Below are positions 12,530 to 28,563 of a DNA stretch of 64,000 bases, in pieces (position 1 is the stretch's first letter; every line of letters starts with the position of its first letter). This DNA comes from Artemia franciscana (lineage: Eukaryota; Arthropoda; Branchiopoda; Anostraca; Artemiidae), in contig NC_088875.1 of assembly GCF_032884065.1 (NCBI RefSeq), forward strand, positions 41,181,402-41,245,401. Direction: 5' to 3'. The translations under genes and the position numbers were made by a program. The notes beneath the pieces were generated by a model that worked only from the letters and a program-made list of their open reading frames with translations, ran no database searches and had not been told where the DNA came from.

Positions 12530-12598
12530 TGTGGCAGCGTAGTGGATAATACCAAGCCTGTTGATTGCGGGTTCCCTGGTTCAATCCCACGTGTCGCA
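12530..12598 (+). mobile_element. tRNA-like sequence (SINE head or tRNA pseudogene)
   Basis: The segment is 69 bases long. Its ends, TGTGGCA and TGTCGCA, can form a seven-pair acceptor stem with two G-T wobbles. It has an A-box-like AGCGTAGTGGATAA and a perfect B box GGTTCAATCCC. The anticodon arm is poor, so it is more likely a tRNA-derived element than a working tRNA. Confidence 0.5.
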
Positions 12599-13259
12599 AG
12601 AAATCTCCAAAAGCCTTATACAAGCAATAATTTTTTTCTCTTTAAAGTCATTTTTTCTCTATAATTTTATTGTGTAATTTGCAATGTGATTTTTGTCATA
12701 TCAATAAATTAGCATACATTTTTGATTTTAAGCTATATTTTAAACATTTAGATTTTATTTACTTGATGTATGGCCAAAGATGTAAGGGTACGAATCAAAA
12801 ATTTTGTAGTAACAAACTGTAAGTAAGGAGCGACCCATGTTATAGCAAACAAAACCCGATAAAAAGGACTTCGATAACTGAAATAAAGTGAAGCACTGTC
12901 CCTTCAGGAGTGCTCCTATTTCTTTTGAGGTTATCTTCAGAATTTCTTCTGAATTAGTTTTGAATAGTCTTCATTCATATGGCTCCAAAATTGTTTCTCG
13001 TCTTATCCATATTTTTTTTGAAGTTTTTACTTACTGACCATTTATTGACATTTCAGTCTCAGCACATTGTACCAATATTTCTACCATTCCACCTTACGGA
13101 ATTTGTATTAAATAAAAAAAACAATTTTTTTCTAATGAAAGCAAGGAGCAACATTAATACTTTAAACAAACAAAAATTATTCTCTGTATGAGGGGCTGCC
13201 CCTTCCTCAAACCTCGCTCTTTACACTGAAAGTATAAAGCTCTTTAAAAATACTTCTCG

Positions 13260-13990
<731 letters not shown>

Positions 13991-14651
13991 ACCGAAGTTA
14001 GTAGCATTCGAAATATCACTCTCCCTCCGATCACTCTCGACTATTAAAAAGGGCACTAGCCCTCTCAATTTCCAATTGAATAAGCCCTTTTTAAAGTTTC
14101 TACGACAACTCTTTCTACAAAATCCTTATATGCCTCCAGGGCATAAATTACATTCTTTACCCTGAGGACTGTGGGGGGGGGGGGGTTGTCATCCACAAAG
14201 ATGTAATTTCCGGACCTTTCAACTACAATGAACAAAACGGCGATCCGTTGTCTTCATACACCTTCTCTGGAAGCATGCAGCACATCAACTTTCCAAAGCA
14301 CTGGAACTATGATCCAGAACTATAATCAGTACCCATATAGGGTACTGGTACATCTTTGATAAGTCTGAATGATACCCTATTATCATTACGTTGTATTGTT
14401 TACATAATAATATGTAATCTTTTGTCTCTTTATCTGTTTTGTTCGCAATTTGTATTTATCAGGTACAAACTAGCTCCTCCGCCTTGGCTGCTCCGCAAGT
14501 TTGTGGCTGTTTTTTTTTTTTTTTTGCTCGATATTCGATATTCCTCACTCAAATCTAAGTTTTTGCAGTAGATTATTCCCCTTTTGGACTTGTTTTGTTC
14601 TAAAGCAGTTTTTGATTATTTTGCTGCTAACTAGATTTTACTTTCTTTTTC

Positions 14652-14657
14652 TTTATT
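14652..14657 (-). promoter_or_regulatory. Possible DIMT1 poly(A) signal
   Basis: The minus strand reads AATAAA about 205 bases beyond the exon 6 stop codon. The spacing is plausible for a 3' UTR. The hexamer is common in AT-rich DNA, so this is suggestive only. Confidence 0.3.
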
Positions 14658-14861
14658 TTCCTCTTTTACCATTAGTTTTTGTTAAATCTCTGTGATTACT
14701 TGCTATTTAAGAGTATACTTAATGGTAAGTCTCAAAACAAAAGAAAAAATGGTACAAGGTACGATTTGCTGTTCTCACATTTTAAACCAGTATCAAAAAG
14801 ATGTTGACTTGAACTCTTTAACAATAACACAAAGTAGGCAATGCTTAACTCTTCATATTGA

Positions 14862-14904
14862 TCACGCAAAATGGATTCCTTCTTTGTTAAAAGCATGTAG
14901 CAAC
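14862..14904 (-). CDS. DIMT1: DIMT1 exon 6 (C-terminal tail, stop codon)
   Basis: This 43-bp terminal exon follows a TTCTAG acceptor. Its first base completes a Leu with exon 5, then it encodes LLHAFNKEGIHFA and TGA. The human tail is LLHGFNAEGIHFS. A near-identical copy at 9653-9695 reads LQHAFNKEGIHFA. The copy here keeps the conserved LLH and is nearer to exon 5, so it is chosen as the functional terminal exon. Transcript data would decide which copy, or both, is used. Confidence 0.8.
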
Positions 14905-15680
14905 CTAGAAGAAAAGAAGCATAACTAGTTTGTAACACAGAAACATTTTACAATAAATAACAATAATAATATAATAAACTATCGACTTAGTCATTAAGAC
15001 ATATACCAAAGATAAGATTTTTGTCTCTACTATCAAGAAATGGGAGCAAAAGAAGACACCTAAAGGGTGGCACAGATGGTGGAGGAAAACTTTATACATT
15101 ATTTCGATGGATGATACTGCTAGGTAGCGAATGTGAATGTGTCAGCGAATGTGAACAAAGTTTTTGTGCCAGCCTCTACCTTTAGCCAATTCAACTTTAG
15201 CGTCGAGATAGTGGGGAACACATATACTAATTGTCTCCCAAACTTGTTATAAGAAGTAAAGAGCGAGAAAGGATATTACCCTTCCAAGTGACGTCCCATG
15301 TAAAGTTGTAATTGTTTGTCGGAATTCAAACAGCAATTATGGCTGCAAGAATTTTGGCATTATATTTTTTTACAATGTTTCGTCAGTAATTCTTATTGTA
15401 AGAATTTTGTGACATTTCCAAAAGAATAGTAATGGCAGTTGAAGGCCTTTACTAAATGAATAGTAAAGGCATTGATCCATAGGATCAATTTTTATTGTAA
15501 AACGATTATCTTATCTATAGGAAGACCAAAGCATTAAGAACAGTGACCAATAATTCGTTCTGTCAATATGTCAACCAATCAGTATGAAACAAATAAATTT
15601 TTACAAAATTTAAAGTTAAACTTAAAGAATTAACGACGCTTCTTGACTACTAAGGTCCTTGCGTCGGCCCTGCAGTCCGT

Positions 15681-15752
15681 TCCTGCAGCGTGATACGATC
15701 GCTGGGTCCCGTATTACCAAGCTAAGGTCAAATCAACTGCGCCACCACAGGA
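15681..15752 (-). mobile_element. tRNA-like element, minus strand
   Basis: On the minus strand this 72-base segment begins TCCTGTGGTGGCGCAGTTGA, an A-box-like start, and ends GCTGCAGGA. TCCTG and CAGGA can pair as an acceptor stem. The B-box position reads CGATCGTATC and is poor. AGGTCCT/AGGACCT occur just outside at about 15652 and 15754. It is probably a decayed tRNA-derived SINE. Confidence 0.4.
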
Positions 15753-16179
15753 CCTACGAAAAGACAATACTAATGTGACGAAAATATTTGAATTAGACTT
15801 GCCTATTAGATGTTTCTTTTTACAGGCCAAGATGAAAATATTTCTTTAGGATTGATTTTGAAACTTTTTACAATCTTATAGGGTATGTTTCTTCTTTATA
15901 CATTAAAATTTAGTGCAATACATGGACTCGATAAGCCAGGGTTTAAGGTAAGGGAAACTATACTGTCATCTACTTCAGTAAAACATGCCTGTATCGTTTT
16001 CCCAAATTTCATACTATATTGCGCCATCTTCGTTGGCGTATGACACCTGTTACCAGGGGCTGATGCATGATAGAGCGAACTGTCTGGTTAGTTATGTGGT
16101 CCCTCGAGTTAATGTTCAGTATCCTGCAAAGACAGTTTTTCTCGAAAGCAAGAATTCTCTTTTCTTGCGGTTCGTTCAG

Positions 16180-17985
16180 TTTCTAGCATTCACAGCTATA
16201 GAGGAGGGCAGAGTGAACGTTACTGCTGAACAGCCCCAATTTCAGTCTCAGGGAGAACTTTTTCAATTGCCAAACTGACTTTAGTCGATTAAAAGCTCCA
16301 CTGGCTTGTCCAATCCTAGACTGTACCTCCTTTTCGCTTGATCCGGTTTGGTCGACTGTGCTTCCGAGATATTTGAATTCCACTACCTGTTCTACTGAGT
16401 TGTCCCCGCACTTTATGCCGAGTGATGAGTCACTCGTTACCATACTTTTTGTCTTGTTCGATCTAATCTTCAGTCCCAAAAGACTTGCTTTCTCTCGTAT
16501 GACATCGAGATGCTCCTGGAGGCTTTCCTTGTTCGTCCCAATCAGGGCGATGCCATCGGTCTGAGAGTCGTTCATTATCACATATTTGGATCCCAAATCC
16601 TGTGCAATCTCGGAGCGCATAATCGATAACAAGGACAAAAAGCAGGGGAGAGAGGACACATCCCTGTTTGACACCAGGCCTGATTGTGAAAGACCTTGTA
16701 TTTCCTTCGTGGGCCAGAATACAGAACTCTGTGTTTTGGTACAGCGCAACGATGAGGGATACCAGTTCATCTAGGATGGCGTAGTGTTGGGGGATTTTCC
16801 ACACCGACTCTCGGTGTATTGAGTCAAAGGCTTTTTCGAAATCCACAAAGACAAGGTACATCTTTTTTCTCCATTCGTTGCATTCCTCAATCAACATGCG
16901 CAGGACATTTGTAAGGTCTGAGCAGGAGCGAGATTGGGGGAAGCCATGTTGTTCGTCTCTCAAGTGCATGTCTAACGCTGTCTGGATGCGACGGACGATT
17001 ACCTATGAGAATAGTTTCCCTGGGATAGAAAGGAGGCTGATTTCATTGGTAATTTTGTAAACAGCTCAGGAATGGCCGCCTTTGGCTGCTTCTTTTGCCA
17101 TAGCTGCTTCCTTTTCTAGAAAGTCCCGTTTATCTCCCCTTGCGCTCTTCTTCACTAGCTTGTCCTGATGTCAGTATAGATGATTTCTCAAGACTTTATT
17201 ACAGTCATCTCCACCGTTTAGAAGACTTTGTTTTAATTTCTGATGTTCTTCAATGAAGATCCATGTCTTATCGGATAACCATTCATCTTTGGGTCTCTTT
17301 TTGTGTCCAAGCGTTTCTACTGCTGTCTGGTTATAGGTTTCTTTTAGGGTGTTCCAAAATGACTAAACACTGCCTTCATTGTTGAAAGCTAGGGCCAAGC
17401 ACTCAAGCCTGTTTGTAAGCTGGATACTAAAGTTGTGACGAACTGTTGCGTTTGAGAGTCTTATGAATAGTAGGCGGGCTTTTCTTTGGATTCTGACTTC
17501 TGTGTGGATTTCAGCGTCAGGGACAGGTTTGCGATCATCAAGACATGATATGAGGCGACATCGGTTCCTCTGTGAGCCCTAACATCCTAGAGACTCAACT
17601 TCTACTTTTGTTTATCAGGATATGGTCTATCTGATTATGGGTACCTTGCGTATTTGTGGATGTTTTTATGTTGAAACAGAGTTCCACCGACAGAGTTTCC
17701 ACAGAGGTCCTTTGTTAAAGGAAAGTCAACTAACAGTGACCCATTATCGTTGACTTGGCCGAGGCTTTGACTGCCAAGAACTTCAGGACGGTAGGTCGCT
17801 CCCCACTTTGGCATTGGAGTTGCCAACAAAGCAGACAAAATCATGCCTGGGGATATCTTTGGCGACAGCTTGTAGAGTGTTGTAGAAACTGTATTTTGTG
17901 CTATCATCTGCGTCGTTAGTTGGGATTCGTAATTCTTTCAAGGTTTCTGTTAATGAAGTGTGAATTGAACCTCTCAATTTGTGAC
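16180..17985 (-). mobile_element. Defective non-LTR retrotransposon (endonuclease-RT, RTE-like)
   Basis: Read on the minus strand from 17985, the element holds the C-terminal half of an AP-like endonuclease (IPTNDADDSTKYSFYNTLQA, DFVCFVGNSNAKVGSD, then NQIDHILIN at about 17610-17640). A linker follows (PKDEWLSDKTWIFIEEHQKL, DKRDFLEKEAAMAKEAAKGG). It then jumps to RT blocks LLSIPGKLFS, DEQHGFPQSRSCSDL, YLVFVDFEKAFDSIHRESVW and GVKQGCVLSPLLFVLVIDYA. After a frameshift near 16600 come DGIALIG and VVEFKYLGSTV. Stops and frameshifts are scattered, about 120 residues are missing after the linker, and the YADD box is degraded to QTDG. It is dead. Confidence 0.85.
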
Positions 17986-18129
17986 AGAACCTCAGAAAAT
18001 AAAACCATATAAAAGGGAAAATGTTGTGCTTTTAATTGATACTTAATTTTAAATTTATTTGAAAATTTGTATCTGAACTAAATACTTTCAGCTGAAACAA
18101 CAGTCCCAAAGCAATCTAAATTTAGAATT

Positions 18130-18465
18130 GCTGGCTTGAATTCTCTTCCTCAAGCCAGCATTAAGGACTCTGGGAGCTTCAACTCACAAATAAAAAAAAA
18201 CAATATTTTTCTCCATTGTTAATCGAATTAACACAATCAATCTAGTTAATCTCTTCATTGTTAACCAAACCAATTTCTATGCATAATCCTGAATTACTAA
18301 TTACTGACTTGACTTCTCTTCCTCAAGCCAGCATTAAGGACTCTGGCAGCTTCAGCTCACAAATAAAAAAAAACTATTATTCTCCATTGTTAATCGAGTT
18401 AACAATCAATCTAGTTAATCTCTTCATTGTTAACCAAACCAATTTCTATGCATAATCCTACATTA
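18130..18465. repeat. Tandem duplication, about 165-bp unit
   Basis: Two head-to-tail copies begin CTGGCTTGAATTCTCTTCCT and CTGACTTGACTTCTCTTCCT (about 18130 and 18303). Both contain TCAAGCCAGCATTAAGGACT, a poly-A run, TCTCCATTGTTAATCGA and CTATGCATAATCCT. Further single relatives lie at about 20010-20190 and 22285-22390, so this is also a dispersed family. Confidence 0.75.
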
Positions 18466-18593
18466 ATTTGAGTTTGTAAAAATATTTCAATGTAGAATAT
18501 CATTGTAAATTGCGTTGTCTCCCAATTCGGAAGAGTAAAAAACAGAGCTTCTTTGTATAAAAATAGTTTTGAACATATAAGTCCATACGTTAG

Positions 18594-19080
18594 TCAAGTA
18601 GTTACAGGCATCAAGCCATGGTTCAATTGTAAAAAAAAAACAAGACAGATAGTCCGGGTGACAGGCAAATCTGGCATAACCCCTCTTTAGGATCGTATAT
18701 AAATGATGTCATTTCACTTTTTGATAGATAAGTCAATCATCCATGTCCATGCATGGACATGCATGTCCATGCATCATTGCTAGGGCAGAACTAAGGTAGA
18801 CAGTCATAGAGCAAGAAATAAAAAATCGGATTGATTTTCTGGCCTAGTCCGACTCCGTTGATTAAAATCAAGTAGTTGCGGGAATCAAGCTATGGTTTAA
18901 TTGTAGAAAAAAACAAGACAGATAGTCCGAGTAACAGGCAAATCTGGCATAAGCTCTTTTTAGGATTGTATAAAAATGTCATTTCGCTTGTTGATAGATA
19001 AGTCTATCATCCATCCGTCCATGCAGCACTCTTAGGGCAGAACTGAGGTAGATAGTTATAGAACTAAGAGATGAAAGATC
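18594..19080. repeat. Tandem duplication, about 275-bp unit
   Basis: Two successive copies share CAAGTAGTTACAGGCATCAAG / CAAGTAGTTGCGGGAATCAA, AACAAGACAGATAGTCCG, CAGGCAAATCTGGCATAA, TTGATAGATAAGTC and TAGGGCAGAACT. The first copy carries a palindromic expansion (ATGCATGGACATG… at 18742-18774) where the second has only CATCCGTCCATGCAG. Confidence 0.75.
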
Positions 19081-19379
19081 ATATTTATTTTGGGTTGACG
19101 CGTGACAGATAATGTCCACTGAACTTGTATCCAATATGGGAGACTGAATTAGCTTGAATTCGCAGACGAACAATTGACCTCATCCAAATAGGCTTGGCCA
19201 ACTGTAGTCTAAAGGTGGAATACCGTGTCATAAGATTGACACATGACCAACAAGTCCCCACAACTCGAAGGTGAATGGTGAGACCTATAGTTTTCCAAAT
19301 GTTTGGTTAAATGACACGGGTAAATGGCGGGAGTAAGTATGACACTCTAATTGGACAAATACTTGAGTTTTAGCTTTTG

Positions 19380-19790
19380 GAAAGGCAAGCCCGCCTAGAG
19401 TTTCAGGCAGGTTGACCAAGAATTTAAAATTGACACAGGGCCGTTAGATAGCCTGGAATGACAGGCAAACAAGGCACGCCCACCTACACTCTCAGGCAAG
19501 TAGACCAGAATTTATAATTGACGCAGGACCATTAACTTGCCTGAAATGACAGGCAAACAAGTATCCAAAGCCTAATAGTGGGCTTCCTACAACCTAAAGA
19601 GTCAGGCTGGCTAGGAACCCAATTCACAAACTCAGATAGTTGATCCAACAGAAAAATTATTTAATATTTGTTGATCAATAAGCTGCCTGAATTTGTAAGG
19701 CAAAAAGCATCTAATGCTCAATAGGGGGGCCCGCGTGCCTAGAGTAGAGTGTCAGGCGAATGACCCAATTCACAAGCTTAGACAGCTGTG
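19380..19790. repeat. Degenerate tandem array, about 90-bp unit
   Basis: At least three decayed copies of a unit with AGGCAAGC, CCGCCTAGAGTTTCAGGCAG, TTTAAAATTGACACAGG and CCTGGAATGACAGGCAAACA are present. Later copies are longer and more diverged (TCAGGCTGGC, CAATTCACAAACTCAGA). No protein is seen. Confidence 0.6.
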
Positions 19791-21100
19791 CTAACAAAAA
19801 ACTAATCTTTTGATTGTCTAGGCTTGTGTCTGACTGTCTGGTCTTGTTACAAGCTCAGACAGTTTTGCTAAACCCAGACAAACAGAAATCCTAGACGGTC
19901 AATAAAATGGTGTTACCCCAAACTGTCAATGAAAATTGTGTTTAATGTCTAGTTAAAATTTTGTAACCGGAACCTATAATGATGATCCTCAGACCTATTT
20001 TTACCCATTGTTAATCTAGTTAACACTAGTAATCTAATTAATCTTGTTAATCTCTTCATTGTTAATCAATTTGTATGCAAAATCCTGGCTTGATTTAAAT
20101 TTGTAAAATTGTTTCAATATAGATTTTGTTCTTCGTAAATTGCGTTGTCTCCAAATTTGGAAGTAAAAAACATAGCTTTTCATAAAAACATGTCTAAACA
20201 TAAAACTCCAATGTTAGAATCTAAAAGCTAACATTTAAATCATTCAGCTTCCTCTGACCTAAAATTTACCACATTCCTCGTAAAGGTTTTTCTATGTGAT
20301 CTATACCACGAAGCAATTGAACAAGAACATTAGCTTCAGTACTTTTTCTTGAACAAACAAACCAAATCTACTTCCTAGTTCAGACAAAAACCATAGTCTG
20401 GGTAGAAAAATAAATAGATTGGCCGAAACTTAGCGAATTCGGAAAACACTAGATTTAGGAGTATATTTTGACAGATGAAGCTCTAGCATTCAAGTTCACA
20501 CATGACAACACCATCTATTAAGCATAGGAAGGAAAAACTGAACTTTCAGCTAAAAAAGTGATAAATATTGGGACTTATTTTACCCTAAAATATTTAGATT
20601 CACCCATAGACATCAACAGCATTACAAGCCCGTTAGTTTAGAAAACTCTAGCAATTTTCTTGCCATCTTCCAAAACAGTGATATTTAAAGACCTTTCTTA
20701 AAACTAAAGAAAGATCTAATTTTAAAAGAAAATCAATGAAGAAATCACAGATAATTTTCACAATTCAATAATTGGGTTGAAACCTAAAGTTTACAGGGAA
20801 AAATGGGAATTAAGTGCATGTTTTACTATAAAAGATCCAACTTTAAAGAAAAATTGGCGCGGGAATCATAAATAATTAACATAATTCAGTTGAAATTTAC
20901 GTCTTACAGGAAAAAAAGGAGTTTAATTCATGTTTCCCTAAAGAAAGATCCAATTTTAAAGGAAAATCGACGAAGAAATCATAAATCATTCACTTGAAAT
21001 TCAATCGATTAAACCCCTCAAAATCCTGTCGATAAGACTGGTCATGGTACATATTGTTTCTAATAAACTTTTCTAAATAACTGACTTGCTGTTGACTTAC

Positions 21101-21207
21101 AATATAAAATCATCCATGTCCATCATCCTGGCACGTTTCTGATCGAAGTCAATCTCCTTTAAAATCTGTTCAATTTTGTCTTTCATTGAAAATTCTTCCG
21201 AGATTGG
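21101..21207 (-). CDS. DIMT1: DIMT1 exon 5
   Basis: This 107-bp exon encodes residues 259-293 plus two bases. It starts PISEEFSMKDKIEQIL after a CTTTTCCAG acceptor and ends RARMMDMDDFI followed by TT before a perfect GTAAGT donor. The family has the equivalent IPEDFS...KIQQIL...KRARSMDIDDF. Reading through the donor would hit TAA one codon later, which could mislead gene callers into ending the protein here. The conserved C-terminal tail continues in exon 6. Confidence 0.9.
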
Positions 21208-24200
21208 CTGGAAAAGGAAAATACTTCCAATACCAAATTAAACAGAATATATTAAATATGCTTTTACATTTCCTAGAACTAGGGAAAAGCTCCCATATGA
21301 TTCGTACAAAGGACCCCCCCCCCCCCTATAAAGAAAAACATAAGTCTAAATAACTAAGACAAAGGTAAGATTTTTTTGGCATGCGTCCCTCCTCGACTGG
21401 TAATTCCCTAATGGTCTGTGGTATTTTTAACTCTTTTTAATCTTTTAAAAAAATCAGTTATTCCATTGAGCATGTTGAGAACGTTCCGGTAAGAATTTTT
21501 AACAAATAAATTTAATACCGTGTTTATGTAAATAACTACAAAGGTTCTGTTACCTTCCTTCTCTTTATTTAAAGGAACAAAAAAGGGGTCAACTGTTTAT
21601 TTCCTTTGAAAACACAACTGTTTATTTCCTTTGAAAACAGAGTCTATCCAAAAATTTCCCCAGGATATCCTGTTGAGAATATTGGTTGTGTTTTAAGGAG
21701 GAAGTGATTAATTCCTCATCATACATAATGCCTAACAAAATGATGAATGCTTAACATAACTATACAATGTACCATAGACACTATCGTATACCAGTCAAGC
21801 AGAAAAAATGCATCAAAACCCAAAGGGCTAGACTGACGTAGTGCTTTCTCCCAGTGTTTTAGCAGCGTAGATATGCGAATGACTCGCTAGCCTTTTCACA
21901 GAAGACGCATTGTACTCTTGGCATATTCTTTTAAATTTCTAAAACAAGGGAACTCATGGAGTAATTGATTCCCATACAGCAACGGTATTCAAAGAAGCTA
22001 AAGAGGACAATTTCCTGATCCAAACCTTCAAGTAGCATATTATTAGTAGCATATTATTAATAGTATTATAATTATATTATTAATATTATCAAGTGACCTA
22101 GTAAGAAAATTCACAATTTATTGCATTGAAAATATTTGAACATGCTGAGAAAATCCCCCAAACTAAATTCAGCATAAAAATTGCTAAAAATGAGCATTAA
22201 TCGAAATATAAATCCTAGTTCGAAAGGTAGCAAAAATAAGCCTGTATTGAATAAATATGGTCATTTTTAGCTTGGAAAATTCTGGCAGCTTCAGCTCACA
22301 AATAAAAAAAAAAACTATTTCTCTCCATTGTTAATCGAGTTAACACAATTAATCTAGTTAACTTCTTCATTGTAAACCAATTTCTAAACTAATAAAAAAA
22401 AATTTCATTTGGATTTGATTCAGGAATGGTAATTATTAATTCAACTAATCTTAGTAAAAAAAAAATTATTTTGATAGCAAATTTACAGGGATTTGAACTA
22501 AGGAGGAGTGAAGTGGAGGGCATGGATAAAATTGCTGAAGAACTGGAAGATAGTAGTAGAAATTTCAGTCACTAGTATTATCATCACTTGGTAGTGACAC
22601 TACTATATATATATAAAATATAATATATAAAATACAATCGAAATTTACTAGGATATCAAACAAGAACAAATTAAAAAAATAAAGGCTCTAGATTTTCTCA
22701 TATATTGTTTAAAGACGTAAATAATAAACTTGAATATATGCTATTGACACTATAACTGGACTTTTCAACAATTTTAACTTTGTTTGGAGATGGAGCAAGA
22801 AAAGTTAGAATTTCATCCAAAATTTCAAGAGACTCGAGATGAAATTTTGTGCCAGGGAAAATTTCATTCAGCAGCCCATTTTGATATCACCCAGTTGTTT
22901 TAAAAGGTTAAAAGGCAAGCAAACGAAACTAATTCAACCAGATTGCTCTGGCTGGAGAGACAAATTCCGATCCGAAACAGAGGCGGTTCGACTCATATGA
23001 AGACTTATTGTTAATAAAGCTAAGCAAAATCCGGCTAGCGAAATGAAATTCTATTCTGTCAAAAGCTAGTTTATAGGTTAGAACGTTTTTATTTTCAGTT
23101 ACCTGACTCTAAAGTTTATTGATAATATTATATATAGCATAAGTAAAACAGCTATATTTAAATTGTACAGCAATTTTTGGCGTTTATTTGGCACGAGAAT
23201 TATTTACATACAAGTCAATAGACCAAAAACTATTATCAAGCAAAACAACAAAGCGAGGTTCATATGTGAATTTTGGAGGGAAAGTCAGAGGATGAGTTCC
23301 TCCTTTGAAGGTGACCAATATCCCCTCATCCCTCCAGAAAACAGGCCTTACAACGCGCACATTTGGCTGTTTTTCCCCCGATCCCTCCCCCAACAATATG
23401 TGTATCTATGTCATCTACAAATTTACTCCGATGTGCAGTTGTATTCAGCATGTTATCAAGATTACTAGAATTGAAAAAAAAATTGTCAGGACAGAGAGTG
23501 CCAGCTCTCCCAAACTGACAATACAAGCCTTGGCGAAAAGCATTAAAAATTTGGAAAGCCCAATTGTTTGAAGGGAAAATAAGTCGATATTCTGTAATTT
23601 TATTTTAAGCTGACGGAATTTTATTTTATCTGACCATGGAATAGGTCCGACTAACAATGGGAAGGAATGGGATACGTTACATCACGAAATATGCTTGTAG
23701 TTGATAAGTGTGATTTTTAACGAGAAGAATGAGAATCGTTTTTTTTTTGTTTATATAATAGAATTACATTTTTTATGACTTTTACCAACATTAACCATAT
23801 TAGATTTTAATATGCTGACACAATTTAATTTTTAAGCATAAAATAGGCCCGACTAATGTGACGTGGATGGGATATTGAAAAGAGTTGTAATTGGTACTAC
23901 TTCTGTTTCCAGTTGGGAGGTTCCTGAAATAACATATGCTAGAAGCATATTTTGTGAGTGCGAGCATAATGTTGACCATTGCACGTTGGTATTTGGTATT
24001 TTTGTAACAGGCTCACTCATCTAACTTTTAAGTATGCTATTTGCATTTACTCTAGTAACATAGGCCGTACTTTTTAATTCTCATAACAGATGAAAAAAAA
24101 AATCATTCCAGTTTACTTGTTTTATTTATTAATTTTTTTCAATTTTCGTCTTTCTGATTGAGTAGCACACAATCAAAAGCTTAGACTTTGATTCATCTAA

Positions 24201-24584
24201 TTGAAACCGAAGAGTTTGAGGGGGGGGAAAGAACTCTATATTTTTAATACTAAGCTCACTAATATACTTTTCAAGTTTGTCAAGCACACGCTTTTTGGTG
24301 TTTGATCCCAAAACTTCACGGTGCTTCAGGTCGAAAATATGTTTTCCAATTCAAGGGGATGGGACCATTTTTTTACGATTTTCTCAAAGAAAATACCAAA
24401 AAACAGCAGTTTTTCAATGGAAATGCCAAAAAAAGGTATTTTGAAAAAGCTGGAATAGCTAAAGAATCTAGGGGGTGAATAGTATGATGCTAATTGATTT
24501 TTGTACTGGATTTTCAATACATGTTATACTACTACGACTAATAAAAGTATTCTAACGCTCGAAACTACGCTCTTTCCCAAATTA

Positions 24585-28550
<3,966 letters not shown>

Positions 28551-28563
28551 AGCTCTTTTTTGT

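Noticed and set aside
16358-17060. Plus-strand frames at 16.4-17.1 kb
   Set aside because: Antisense shadows of the minus-strand reverse transcriptase.
23163-23657. Overlapping frames on both strands at 23.2-23.7 kb
   Set aside because: Several short frames in all directions, no recognisable motif and no splice-site support; probably chance.
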